Below, one piece after another: positions 25,530 through 34,720 of a stretch of DNA of 64,000 bases (position 1 is the stretch's first letter; the number at the start of each line of letters is the position of its first letter). The stretch is taken from the NCBI GenBank assembly GCA_963840445.1, contig CAWIZC010000015.1:1-64000 (forward strand), read 5' to 3'. The translations under genes and the position numbers were made by a program. Below the pieces are notes generated by a model, which had not been told where the DNA came from, ran no database searches, and saw nothing but the letters and a program-made list of their open reading frames with translations. The DNA is from AWTP1-13 sp963840445 (GTDB taxonomy: Bacteria > Pseudomonadota > Alphaproteobacteria > Rhizobiales > Hyphomicrobiaceae).

Positions 25530-26715
25530 ATGGCCCGCATAGCCGATCACATGACGCCGGCAGCAACGCTGCCGAAGGACGGCACGAGCGGCGCTCTCGC
25601 CGGCCGCGTTTGGCTCCCCGAGGTAGGCGGCCCGGCGGTAGTCGCCATCCGCGCCGACGGCGTGTACGACATCTCGCGGCTGGCGCCGACCATGCGCGAC
25701 CTGTGCGAGGCGGACAACCCGGCCGCCATCGTCCGCGACGGCAAGGCCGAGCGCATCGGGGCGCTCGAGGCCATTCTCTCCAATACGCCCGAAGCCAACC
25801 GCGATGCCAAGAAGCCATGGCTGCTCGCGCCCAATGACCTGCAGGCCATCAAGGCTGCGGGCGTCACCTTCCCGCTGTCGATGCTGGAGCGCGTCATCGA
25901 GGAGCAGGCGCGCGGCGCACCCGAGAAGGCCGAGGCGATGCGCCGGAGCGTGCAGGCCCAGCTCGGCGGCAACATCCGCACCCTGGTGCCGGGCAGCCCG
26001 CAGGCGGCCGAGCTGAAGCGCGTGCTGATCGAGCAGGGCGCTTGGTCGCAGTACCTGGAGGTCGGCATCGGCCCGGATGCGGAGATCTTCACCAAGGGCC
26101 AGCCGATGTCGGCGGTCGGACACGGCATGGAGGCGGGACTGCATCCCATCTCGAGCTGGAACAATCCGGAACCTGAAGTGGTGCTGGTGGTCAATTCGAA
26201 GGGGACCATCGTCGGCGCCACGCTCGGCAACGACGTCAACCTGCGCGACGTGGAGGGCCGCTCGGCGCTGTTGCTGTCGAAGGCCAAGGACAACAACGCC
26301 TCGACCGCCATCGGCCCACTTGGTCCGCTTCTTCGACGGCACCTTCACGCTCGACACCGTGCGGCGCACCGAGGTCAGCCTGCGCGTCGACGGCGAGGAC
26401 GGCTTCGAGCTGACCGGCCGCTCGTCGATGAGCGAGATCGCGCGCGACCCCGCCGATCTCGTCAAGCAGATGCTGGGCCGCCATCACCAGTATCCGGACG
26501 GCGCCGTGCTGTTCCTCGGCACCATGTTCTCGCCCGTCAAGGACCGCGGCGCCAAGGGCCAGGGCTTCACTCACAAAAAAGGTGATGTGACGCTGATCAG
26601 CGCGCCAGAGCTAGGCACACTCGCCAACCGCATGACGCTGTCCACCGAGGCCCCGCCCTGGCAGTTCGGGCCGGGCGCGCTGATGCGCAACCTTGCGCAG
26701 CGCGGCCTGTTGTGA
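25530..26715 (+). pseudogene. xylX: XylX-like fumarylacetoacetate-hydrolase-family protein, frameshifted
   Basis: Starts MARIADHMTPAAT at 25530 with AGGGGG upstream. The sequence closely follows Caulobacter XylX (2-keto-3-deoxy-D-xylonate dehydratase) as I remember it: LLAPNDLQAIKAAGVTFP, WSQYLEVGIGPDAEIFTKG, NNPEPEVVL, LGNDVNLRDVEGRSALLLSK, AKDNNAS. At 26320-26321 an extra base breaks the frame; the protein continues as LVRFFDGTFTLD and HHQYPDGAVLFLGTMF to MRNLAQRGLL at 26715. Corrected length about 394, normal. It would make 2-ketoglutarate semialdehyde in the Weimberg pathway. Confidence 0.85.
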
Positions 26716-26728
26716 TGGCTGTGAGCAA

Positions 26729-27857
26729 ATGACCAAACCCCTGCAAGGCATGCTCGTCGTCTCGTTCGACCAGGTGGTGGCGGCGCCGTTGGCCGCTCGC
26801 CGCCTCGCCGACGCGGGGGCACGGGTCATCAAGCTCGAGCGCAAGGAAGGGGACGCGGCCCGCTGGCATGACCGCATCGCACAGGGCGCCAGCTCGTATT
26901 TCGCCTGGCTTAACCGCGGCAAGGAGTCAGTGGTCGTCGACATGAAAGCGGAGGCCGACCGCCGCCTGTTCGACGCCCTGATCGCCAAGGCCGACATCTT
27001 CATCCAGAACCTGCGGCCCGGAGCCCTGGCGGGCCTCGGCTATCCGGTCGAGACCCTGCTGCAGCGCTACCCTAAGCTGATCGCCTGCTCGATCTCGGGC
27101 TATGGCGACGACGGCCCCTACGCCGACCGCAAGGCCTACGACCTGCTGATCCAGGCCGAAACCGGGCTCGCGTCGGTGACAGGTGGCCCCGAGGCGCCGG
27201 CGCGCGTCGGCGTTTCGATCGTGGATATCGCCACCGGCCTGCACGCCTACGAGGCAATCCTGGAGGCGCTGATCGGCCGCGGCCGCACCGGCAAGGGGGC
27301 AGACATCCGCGTCTCGATGTTCGACACCACCATCGAGCTGATGGCCGTGCCGCTGTTGCACGGCCAATACGGCACGCCGCCCAAGCGCATCGGCTTTGCC
27401 CATCCAAGCCTTGCGCCCTATGGCGTGTTCGAGAGCGCCGATGGCCTGCCGATCCTCATCTCGATCCAGAATGACCGCGAGTGGTCGGTGTTCTGCACCC
27501 GCATCCTGGAGCGGCCCGGACCTCATCAAGGACCCGCGTTTCATCAACAGCGAGGCGCGTACCGCGAACCGGCGCGACACCGATGGTCTGGTCGCCGCGT
27601 GTTTCGCCACGCGCGACGTCGCTACGCTGGCACGGCAACTCGAGGAGGCGCAGATCGCCTTTGCCAGGGTCAACGAGGTGCTCGACGTGCTGCGCCACCC
27701 GCATTTCCGGCAGGTGACGATAGGCTCCGCCGGCGGGCCGATCGACCTGCCGACGCCGCCCGCCAAGTTCATGCACGATCCTGCACCAGAGTTTGGTCCG
27801 CTGCCGTCGCTCGGTCAGCACACGGAAGCGGTGCGCAAGGAATTTCTCAAAAGCTAA
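26729..27857 (+). pseudogene. CaiB/BaiF family CoA-transferase, frameshifted
   Basis: Starts MTKPLQGMLVVSFDQVVAAP at 26729. Family III CoA-transferase features: VIKLERKEGDAAR, LNRGKESVVVDMKA with an FIQNLRPGAL loop, and the SGYGDDGPYADRKAYDLLIQ region containing the catalytic Asp. At about 27517 an extra base in a CCCGG run shifts the frame; the protein resumes DLIKDPRFINSEARTANR and ends VRKEFLKS at 27857. Corrected length about 375. It follows the XylX-like gene by 13 bp. Confidence 0.85.
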
Positions 27858-27861
27858 TTTC

Positions 27862-27886
27862 GCGGTCGCAGATGCGCGACCGCTTT
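27862..27886 (+). terminator. intrinsic terminator after the CoA-transferase gene
   Basis: An 8-bp stem GCGGTCGC / GCGACCGC with a 6-base loop is followed by TTTAAG, 4 bp after the CoA-transferase stop. It fits a short rho-independent terminator closing the XylX-CoA-transferase transcript. Confidence 0.7.
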
Positions 27887-27977
27887 AAGCCGGGAGGAAC
27901 CAACCTCGGCGAACATCGTTGACCTGCGCTGGCCAAGCTTCCACAGTTCCACCACAAGCAAAAGCGAACAATGCGCC

Positions 27978-29389
27978 ATGCTGCGCATCACCGGCGTCGA
28001 ATTGCAAAAGCAGTGGTCCACCTCGAAGCATCGCGTGCGGCTGTGGCGATGGACCAACTCCATCTCCACCAAGCTCTCGATAGCTCTCGTCATGGGCGTG
28101 ACGCTGATCCCTGTCGTCCCCCGCAACAGCACGGCCACCGTGCCTGCCGTGGCGAGCGCGCAGAAACCAGCCGAAACCAAAGTTGAAGTTGCGCGCGTCC
28201 GGCCGGAGCCGGTGCCCGAGCCTCGCGTCGCGCGCGAGCCTGTCGCCGTTGCGGACATTGGCAAACCGATGGCGACCGAGCAGGACGACAGCCTGCTGCA
28301 ACTCGCCGCCGCCAAGCGCCGCTCGCGCCAGGTCAAGCGCGAGGAGGAGAGTGAGCCGACCCGCAACCCGTCGAGCATCGCCACCGAGGAGCCGGCGCGC
28401 AAGCCGTCCTCCATCGCCTCGGAGCCCGGCAAGGTGCCGACACCCGAGAACAAGCCGTCCAGCGAGACCAAGACCGAGACCGCCGCCGAGCCCGAGCCGC
28501 CCAAGCCCGACGTGTGGACCGACGCCGAGGTAATCGCCGCGCTGAAGGAGTGCGTGCGCCTGCTCGGCCCAATCGCCGCCGACATCGATGTCACCCAGCC
28601 CGTCAAGCAGGAGCAGTGCGGGACGCCGGCACCGATCATGCTGAAGCGGATCGGCTCAGGCGCCAACAGGGTCGAGTTCAACCCGCCGGCCATGGTGAAC
28701 TGTCCGATGGTGGTCGGCCTGCACAGCTGGGTCGAGAAGACCTTGCAGCCGGCGGCCATGGAGACGTTCGGCAGCCCGATTACGCGTCTGCGCAGCGCGT
28801 CGGGCTATTCCTGCCGCAACCGCATCGGCAGCCTGCACGACGCCGACAAGCTGAGCGAGCACGCCAAGGCCAACGCCATCGACATCGGCGGCTTCATCAC
28901 GGCCGACGGCCGCACCATCGAGGTTTCCCGTTTCTGGGGGCCGACCGCGCGCGACATTCGCGAAGCGGAGCGTGTCGCGGCCGAGCGCGCCAAAAAAGAT
29001 GAGAAAGACGGCAAAGCGGTCAAGCCGGACGCAAGGCCGAGGCCAAGGCCGAGCCGGCCAAGTCAGGGCCGGCCCGCAGCAGCAGCGCCATCGCCACCAA
29101 ATCGGACGGGCAGCAGCCGGACAAGGACCAGCGCAAAGGCAGCGTGCGCACCAGCGAGCTGCAGCCGCCGGCACGCACCGCGACCGACGCCAAGACGGTG
29201 CCGCTACCGCCCTCTAGCGGCAGCAGCGATGCAGCCAAGACCAGCGTGGAGGCCAACTTCCTGCGCCGCCTGCACAGGGGCGCCTGCGGAACGTTCGGCA
29301 CCGTGCTCGGCCCGGAAGCCAACGAGGCGCACCGCGACCATTTCCATTTCGACCTGGCAGCCCGCAAGCGCAACGCGTTCTGCGAGTAG
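27978..29389 (+). pseudogene. extensin-like family protein, frameshifted
   Basis: Starts MLRITGVELQKQW at 27978 and has one N-terminal membrane anchor (KLSIALVMGVTLIPVV), a Pro/Glu/Lys-rich linker and an Extensin-like_C domain: LKECVRLLGP, NPPAMVNCPMVVGLHSWVEK, SGYSCRNRIGS, DKLSEHAKANAIDIGGF. Near 29030 one base appears missing. Beyond it, another frame reads RKAEAKAEPAKSGPAR through FLRRLHRGACGTFGTVLGPE and DHFHFDLAARKRNAFCE to 29389. It probably acts on the envelope; the His-rich end is typical of the family. Confidence 0.82.
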
Positions 29390-29399
29390 GCCCAAAGCA

Positions 29400-29431
29400 A
29401 AGGGCGCGGCTGGGAGGTTAGCCACGCCCTT
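29400..29431 (+). terminator. hairpin terminator after the extensin-like gene
   Basis: A 12-bp stem (AAGGGCGCGGCT with AGCCACGCCCTT, one mismatch) around an 8-base loop begins 10 bp after the stop. It is followed by CGTACTTCTA, so U-content is modest. Confidence 0.7.
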
Positions 29432-29567
29432 CGTACTTCTACCCCAGTCGTTGCCTAGCACGCCCAGATTGCGGCGCCGCTGACATTTCGCACACCGTGG
29501 ACTGTCGCCGCCACGGAGGTTAGGCTTGCTGACTAAGAAAAACGCGCACCCCCTTGCGAGGCATGGC

Positions 29568-30608
29568 ATGGAAACGCCCGTCGAGACGCCCGAGCGTCGC
29601 GCCTTCTACAACCGCATCGACAAGCAGAACATGACGGCGCTGTGGACGGTGATGGGCGCACTCATCACGCCCGAGCCCAAGAGCGCCTGCGTGCCGGCGG
29701 TGTGGCGGTTCAGCGAGATCCGCTCCGCCATGCTGGAGGCCGGCAAGCTGATCACCGCGAAAGAGGCCGAGCGGCGCGTGCTGGTGTTGGAGAACCCCGG
29801 CCTGCGCGGGCAGTCCAAGATTACCACCTCGCTCTATGGCGGCGTGCAGCTTGTCATGCCGCACGAGGTCGCCCCGGCACATCGGCATTCGCAGTCGGCG
29901 CTGCGCTTCGTGCTGGAGGGCAAGGGCGCCTACACGGCTGTCGACGGCGAGCGCACGCTGATGCATCCCGGCGACTTCATCATCACCCCCTACATGGCCT
30001 GGCACGACCACGGCAATGATACCGACGAGCCAATGTTCTGGCTCGACGGGCTCGACATCCCGCTGATCCAGTTCCTCGATGCCTCGTTCGTGGAGCGGTT
30101 CGACGAGGACGAGCAGCCGATCGGCAAGCCGGAGGGCTATTCCATGGCCCGCTACGGTGCCAACCTGCTGCCCGTCGACCAGAACGGGCGTTCGGCCACT
30201 TCGCCGATCTTCAACTACCCCTATGACCGCACGCGCGAGGCGCTGCATCAGCTGGCCAAGGCGCAAAAGCCCGACCCCTGCCACGGCATCAAGATGCGCT
30301 ACTCCAATCCGGTCACCGGCGATCACGCCATGCCGACCATGGGCACCTTCATCCAGCTGCTGCCGAAGGGTTTCCACACGGCGCGCTATCGGGCCACGGA
30401 TGCCACGGTGTTCGTGTGCATGGAGGGCAAGGGTCGCACGCGCGTCGGTGAGACCACGCTCGAGTGGGGTCCCAAAGACGTCTTCGTGGTGCCGAGCTGG
30501 AAGCCCGTCACACATGAGGCCGACGAGGAGACCGTGCTGTTCAGCTTCTCCGACCGCCCGGTGCAGGAGAAGATCGGCGTGTGGCGCGAAGATCGCGGCA
30601 ACGCGTAA
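29568..30608 (+). CDS. gtdA: gentisate 1,2-dioxygenase
   Basis: 346 residues from METPVETPERR, with GAGG upstream; a TTG at 29526 is the alternative. Bicupin Fe(II) enzyme that opens gentisate to maleylpyruvate. The N-terminal cupin carries the metal ligands HRHSQSALRFVLEGKGAYTAV-type segment (PAHRH), and the second cupin has VFVCMEGKGRTRVG. Characteristic WRFSEIRSAMLEAG and SLYGGVQLVMPHEVAPAHRH blocks are present. Maleylpyruvate isomerase and fumarylpyruvate hydrolase genes are not adjacent; the FAH-family gene nearby is XylX-like instead. Confidence 0.92.
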   Translation: METPVETPERRAFYNRIDKQNMTALWTVMGALITPEPKSACVPAVWRFSEIRSAMLEAGKLITAKEAERRVLVLENPGLRGQSKITTSLYGGVQLVMPHEVAPAHRHSQSALRFVLEGKGAYTAVDGERTLMHPGDFIITPYMAWHDHGNDTDEPMFWLDGLDIPLIQFLDASFVERFDEDEQPIGKPEGYSMARYGANLLPVDQNGRSATSPIFNYPYDRTREALHQLAKAQKPDPCHGIKMRYSNPVTGDHAMPTMGTFIQLLPKGFHTARYRATDATVFVCMEGKGRTRVGETTLEWGPKDVFVVPSWKPVTHEADEETVLFSFSDRPVQEKIGVWREDRGNA

Positions 30609-30716
30609 GAACACGCAGTTAGCACCCGTGGCTTTGGGTCCCGCCCACTAGGATCGAATTGTGATCAGTGGCGACTACCCAGTGCTGAGCCGTCGAAGCA
30701 CGACATTGTTGGATTC

Positions 30717-30738
30717 GCCCTTCGACAAGCTCAGGGCT
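30717..30738. repeat. short REP-like sequence
   Basis: GCCCTTCGACAAGCTCAGGGC: the CCTTCGACAAGCTCAGG core is a widespread interspersed repeat in proteobacterial genomes. A degraded relative (GCCCTTCGACAGGCCC) occurs near 40302. It lies between gentisate dioxygenase and the convergent small secreted-protein gene. Confidence 0.5.
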
Positions 30739-30770
30739 GGCGGCTGCTTCTATATTGACCGGAAGGACCT

Positions 30771-31088
30771 TCAATACACCCGGCAGGGTTTGGCCGTGGC
30801 GGTGCAGCGCTTCGTTTTGGCTGTGCCGGCGGCGCATTCCACTTTCTTGTCGTCGGCACGCCACCAGAATTTGTAGGCGTATCCGTGTGTGTCGGCTGCC
30901 AGCTTGGTCCAGTTTTTGATGGCGTTATCGCGAGCGCGGGCCTCACGCGAGGCCTCGCTGAGCTGAACCCGCGTGGACCCCGTGGCCGAGAGAGCGTCCT
31001 TGCAAACCTTGGCAGCCTCGACCGATCCGCTCGATAAGACGGAAGCCAATCCCAGGGTCGCGGCGATGGCGAAATGCTTCGTGCTCAT
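30771..31088 (-). CDS. small secreted Cys-containing hypothetical protein
   Basis: 105 residues from MSTKHFAIAATLG, with GGGAGGA about 8 bases upstream. Signal peptide to about residue 25 (SVEAA). The mature part has a helix rich in Ala/Arg (SEASREARARDNAIKNWTKLA) followed by GYAYKFWWRADDKKVEC and a closing Cys pair. This pattern is shared with conserved alphaproteobacterial secreted proteins of unknown function. A longer frame to 31352 is not supported. Confidence 0.6.
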   Translation of the reverse strand: MSTKHFAIAATLGLASVLSSGSVEAAKVCKDALSATGSTRVQLSEASREARARDNAIKNWTKLAADTHGYAYKFWWRADDKKVECAAGTAKTKRCTATAKPCRVY

Positions 31089-31173
31089 GGCTTGTCCTCC
31101 CGACTCGCAGTCGATCTGCGCGTCTAGCTCCGCTTTGCAGGGCGGCAAGACACGCGACGATGCATATCGCATA

Positions 31174-32406
31174 TCATGTCGGTTCGCGTCTGGCGCGAGC
31201 AAGCCATGCAAGTGCGCCCTTGGCCGCGGATACACCGGTGGCCAACGAGGCCTGCAGCAGATAGCCGCCGGTCGGTGCCTCCCAGTCCAGCATCTCGCCG
31301 GCGACGAACACGCCGGGCTTGCGGCGCAGCATGAAATGGTCGTCGATCGCATCGAAGGTCACACCGCCGGCCGTGGAGATGGCTCGCGCGATCGGAGCGA
31401 GGCCCGTAATGCGCACCGGCACCGCCTTGATCAGGGCCGCCAGGCCGTCCGGCGACAGGCCACCCAAGCGGCCGGGCAGGGCGAGCGCCGCCTCGTGCAG
31501 CAGCCCGATCTCGACGGGCGACAGGTGAGCGGCCTTGCGCAGGAAGGTGGCGAGCGACTGCTTGGCGCGCGGCGAATTGAGACGCGCCTCAAGGTCGGAG
31601 CGCGCCATGTCAGGCCGCAGGTCGACGTGCAGCGGGACTTCGGTTCCGGCCGACAGGGCCTCGCGCAACGCCGCAGACAACGCGTAGATCGCACCACCTT
31701 CGAGGCCGGCTGGCGTGACGATCGCCTCGCCGCGTTCCTTGCGTTCGCCGACAGACAGTTCGATGCGCTTCAGTGGCTGGCCAGCGAAGCGCTGCCGGAC
31801 CACATCGGACCATGCGATCAGCACGCCGCAGTTGGCAGGCTGCAGCGGCGCGACGGCGATACCGGCCTGCTCGAGAGACGCGGTCCAGGCGCCGTCCGAG
31901 CCGAGGCGCGGCCAGCTGGCGCCGCCCAAAGCCAGCACGGTGGCATCTGCCGCAATCGAAGCCTGATCCTCGGGCGTTGCGAACTGCAGCCTGCCGGCCT
32001 CGTCCCAGCCCGTCCAAAGGTGGCGCAGCTTGAACGTTATTCCCGACCCGGCGAGCCGGGCCAGCCAGGCACGCAGCAGCGGCGATGCTTTCATCGCCTT
32101 GGGGAACACGCGGCCGCTGGACCCCACGAAGGTCGGCTGGCCGAGACCCTCGCACCAGGCGCGTAGCGCGCTCGGCGGAAACGCCTCTATGGCGGCGCGC
32201 AGGCGCGGTTCGGCAGCCCCATAGCGGCCGAGCAGGCGTTGCAGATCTTCACTATGGGTGAGATTGAGCCCGCCGCGTCCAGCAAGCAGGAACTTGCGGC
32301 CCACCGACGGCATGCGGTCGTAGACGGTGACCATGGCGCCGCCGCGCGCCAACACTTCGGCCGCCATCAGGCCCGCGGGCCCACCGCCGATTACGGCGAC
32401 GCGCAT
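31174..32406 (-). CDS. TIGR03862/HI0933-like flavoprotein
   Basis: 410 residues from MRVAVIGGGPAGLMAAEVLA, the FAD-binding Rossmann fold at the very N-terminus. Conserved VGRKFLLAGRGGLNLTHSE, FVGSSGRVFPKAMKASPLL, ALGGASWPRLGSDG and the terminal FVAGEMLDWEAPTGGYLLQASLATG mark the BaiN/HI0933 family, and the shorter length points to the TIGR03862 branch. The physiological substrate is unknown. A longer start at 32460 adds a hydrophobic stretch and is less likely. Confidence 0.9.
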   Translation of the reverse strand: MRVAVIGGGPAGLMAAEVLARGGAMVTVYDRMPSVGRKFLLAGRGGLNLTHSEDLQRLLGRYGAAEPRLRAAIEAFPPSALRAWCEGLGQPTFVGSSGRVFPKAMKASPLLRAWLARLAGSGITFKLRHLWTGWDEAGRLQFATPEDQASIAADATVLALGGASWPRLGSDGAWTASLEQAGIAVAPLQPANCGVLIAWSDVVRQRFAGQPLKRIELSVGERKERGEAIVTPAGLEGGAIYALSAALREALSAGTEVPLHVDLRPDMARSDLEARLNSPRAKQSLATFLRKAAHLSPVEIGLLHEAALALPGRLGGLSPDGLAALIKAVPVRITGLAPIARAISTAGGVTFDAIDDHFMLRRKPGVFVAGEMLDWEAPTGGYLLQASLATGVSAAKGALAWLARARREPT

Positions 32407-32429
32407 TGTAAGTAACCCAGCAGGCAAGC

Positions 32430-33443
32430 TCAGTAGGAGCGCCAGAGACCGGCTTTCCAATCCTCCTCAGCCGCGCCGCCGCGCCGTGGAGCGCGCGTGG
32501 GAGTGGCGGGGTCCGCCGGCTTCTGTCCAGGCGTTGTCTGGGTCTGGTCCGCGCCGCTCTCCTGGGAGCCTGCCAGCTCCGGCGGCAAAGGCACCGACCA
32601 CGTGACCGAGCGCCTGAGCGGACCGCCGCCGCCCGCAGTCTTCTTCTCGGCCGCGCTCTGCACGATGGCGTCGAATTCGGCCACGGTGGCCACCGGCGCC
32701 TTGGGCACCAGATGCACGATGCGATATCCCTTGGCCTTCAGGTCAGCCAGCAGGCCAGGCAGGGCCTTCGCAGTGGACGGCTGGATGTCGTGGAACAGGA
32801 TGATGCCCTTGTGGCTCCGTGCCAGCTGGCCCATGACCATGCGGTAGACCGAGCCCGGATCGCGGGTGCGGTAGTCCTTGCTGTCGACATCGATCGAGAA
32901 GGTGGCGATCTGCCGGCTATGCAGGTGGTTCGCCATCGAGGTGGAAGAGCTGAGATAGGGGAAGCGGAAGAATGGGGCGATCGGCTTGCCCATCGCCTGC
33001 TGCACAGCGCTGAAGCCCATCTCGATCTCGGCGCGCGCTTTGGGTGCGCCGAGATGCGCGAGGTTCGCGTGCGACCAGGTATGCGTGCCCACCGTGTGGC
33101 CGCGCCGAGCATACTCCTTGACCATTTCCGGGTCAGCCGCGGCCATACGCCCGACCAGGAAGAAGGAGGCCTTCGTGCACTGGGCGGCCAGCGCCTCCAG
33201 CACGGGCTTGGTGTAGGCGCGTAGGGGACCATCATCGAAGGTGAGCACTACCTCGCCTTCGTCGAGAAAGTTCACGCCGTCGGCATACTGGAAGCCGAAT
33301 TTCGGGCCGCTGGTGGTGTCGATCTGGACCGTGCGGGAGACCCCTAGCACATTGGGGCCGGTGCACGCCTCCTGTGCCGCTGCGGGTGGCAGGCTTCCAA
33401 CCAGCAACGCCACGGTCAGGCCGCAGATACGGACTGGGTGCAT
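32430..33443 (-). CDS. secreted NodB-domain polysaccharide deacetylase
   Basis: 337 residues. Signal peptide to about residue 23 (PPAAAQ). NodB homology domain with TFDDGP (metal Asp), HTWSH (the H-x3-H zinc motif), RFPYLSSS and the closing LFHDIQPST. It deacetylates N-acetylglucosaminyl units of an envelope polymer or peptidoglycan. The C-terminal 60 residues are a Pro/Gly-rich low-complexity tail. It ends 24 bp before the flavoprotein gene start on the same strand. Confidence 0.92.
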   Translation of the reverse strand: MHPVRICGLTVALLVGSLPPAAAQEACTGPNVLGVSRTVQIDTTSGPKFGFQYADGVNFLDEGEVVLTFDDGPLRAYTKPVLEALAAQCTKASFFLVGRMAAADPEMVKEYARRGHTVGTHTWSHANLAHLGAPKARAEIEMGFSAVQQAMGKPIAPFFRFPYLSSSTSMANHLHSRQIATFSIDVDSKDYRTRDPGSVYRMVMGQLARSHKGIILFHDIQPSTAKALPGLLADLKAKGYRIVHLVPKAPVATVAEFDAIVQSAAEKKTAGGGGPLRRSVTWSVPLPPELAGSQESGADQTQTTPGQKPADPATPTRAPRRGGAAEEDWKAGLWRSY

Positions 33444-33801
33444 AGTTGTCCCTCAACACTCAAGCGGCCTGCCCTACCCCACAACAAAGGGTCATGACAT
33501 GTGACCCGATCGAGAGCAAGTCCTTGTGGTAGCCCGGATTCTAAAGCCCATTAATAAAGTGCTGCTGTGCCACACTTGGGCTCGGCCGAGTGTGTCCACA
33601 ACGCATCAGGGTGCCAGCCCAGTCAGACGTCAGGCGGCCGCGCAACGGCGCGTCGCGCCATTTTCGAAGTCACTACAACCCGACAATGGTAAGCGGGCGT
33701 CGGCGCGTTTCCGGACCCGGGAGCCGCGCGGCTGCTTTGACGGATGGTCGGCCCGCGCCGATAGTGAATGATCGATTCATTTTTGCGCATTGGAGGCGGT
33801 C
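33444..33801. promoter_or_regulatory. 358-bp divergent intergenic region with an inverted repeat
   Basis: Lies between the divergent deacetylase and small secreted-protein genes and so must carry both promoters. An inverted repeat GGGTCA-N7-TGACCC at 33489-33507, about 46 bp upstream of the deacetylase start, is a candidate operator. No other feature or small gene is evident. Confidence 0.35.
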
Positions 33802-34224
33802 ATGCATAGCGCCGGACGTCTCTTGGTGTGTCTGGGTCTGCTTGTTGTGTCTGCTGCGCCGACGCGCGCGCAAGTCGACGTGCCGCTTGCAACGGTGCTG
33901 CGCGCGGCCCGCGATGCCCCGGACCTTCTGCGCCAGATCGACGTCGAACTGCGCAAAAACGACCTGAAGCCCGGCGATGTCGCCTGCGTGGGTGGGCAGC
34001 TTGGCGACCAGTGGAAATTTCTGGGGGGCGGGCAGACGGCCCCCTACCAGTGCCAGTTCGGAGAACGCCTGCTCACGATCGAGGCCGACCGGATCTATTT
34101 CGATGTTAACGCCAAGCGGATTGGACGGCTCGGCGAAGTCGCCGATGCAATACTGTTCACCAGGGCCAAATCGTTCCGCGAGGTCAATCTGCGATGGGGC
34201 TGGACTCCCGAGATTCCGAGGTGA
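33802..34224 (+). CDS. secreted hypothetical protein
   Basis: 140 residues from ATG 33802, which has GGAGG at 6-base spacing. Signal peptide to about residue 25 (PTRAQ). The mature part is rich in short helices and strands (LRQIDVELRKNDLKPGDVACVGGQLGDQWKFLGGG) with two Cys. No family recognised. It lies 6 bp upstream of the GNAT gene, and its stop overlaps that gene's ribosome site. Confidence 0.65.
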   Translation: MHSAGRLLVCLGLLVVSAAPTRAQVDVPLATVLRAARDAPDLLRQIDVELRKNDLKPGDVACVGGQLGDQWKFLGGGQTAPYQCQFGERLLTIEADRIYFDVNAKRIGRLGEVADAILFTRAKSFREVNLRWGWTPEIPR

Positions 34225-34230
34225 CCGACC

Positions 34231-34674
34231 ATGAGCGTGCGCGTGCGGCGCCTGGAGGAACGGGACAAATCATGTTGGCTCGCGCTCTTCAAAGGCTACA
34301 TCGAGTTCTACCAGGCGAGCGTGCCAGAGAACGTGATCGAGACGGTTTGGCAGCGGCTGATGCTGGGTGAGCCCGATTGTCACATCGGCCTGGTGGTGGC
34401 CGAGGATGCGGACGCGCCTTTTGGTCTGGCGCACGTGCTGTTCCATCGCTCCACCTGGGCCACGGGCTGGTATTGCTATCTTGAAGACCTGTTCGTCGAT
34501 CCGGCGCGGCGCAAAACCGGTGCCGGCCGCGCATTAATCGAAGCCGTCTACGCGCTGGCCGATGCCCGCGGCTGCGAGCGAACCTACTGGGTGACCCAGG
34601 AGTTCAACACCGCCGCGCGCGCGCTCTATGACCAGGTAGCGACCAAGGCGCCATTCGTGCAGTATCGACGTTGA
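34231..34674 (+). CDS. GNAT family N-acetyltransferase
   Basis: 147 residues. Acetyl-CoA-binding motif A DLFVDPARRKTGAGRALIEAV (about 86-106), with the preceding YLE strand and the terminal AARALYDQVATKAPF segment. Length and order are typical for GNAT. Ribosome site GAGGTGA overlaps the end of the upstream gene, implying coupling. Substrate unknown. Confidence 0.9.
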   Translation: MSVRVRRLEERDKSCWLALFKGYIEFYQASVPENVIETVWQRLMLGEPDCHIGLVVAEDADAPFGLAHVLFHRSTWATGWYCYLEDLFVDPARRKTGAGRALIEAVYALADARGCERTYWVTQEFNTAARALYDQVATKAPFVQYRR

Positions 34675-34720
34675 GTTCGGCGTCAGATCCCGCGGTCTTA
34701 CGCCCCGCATGGAGGACCCG

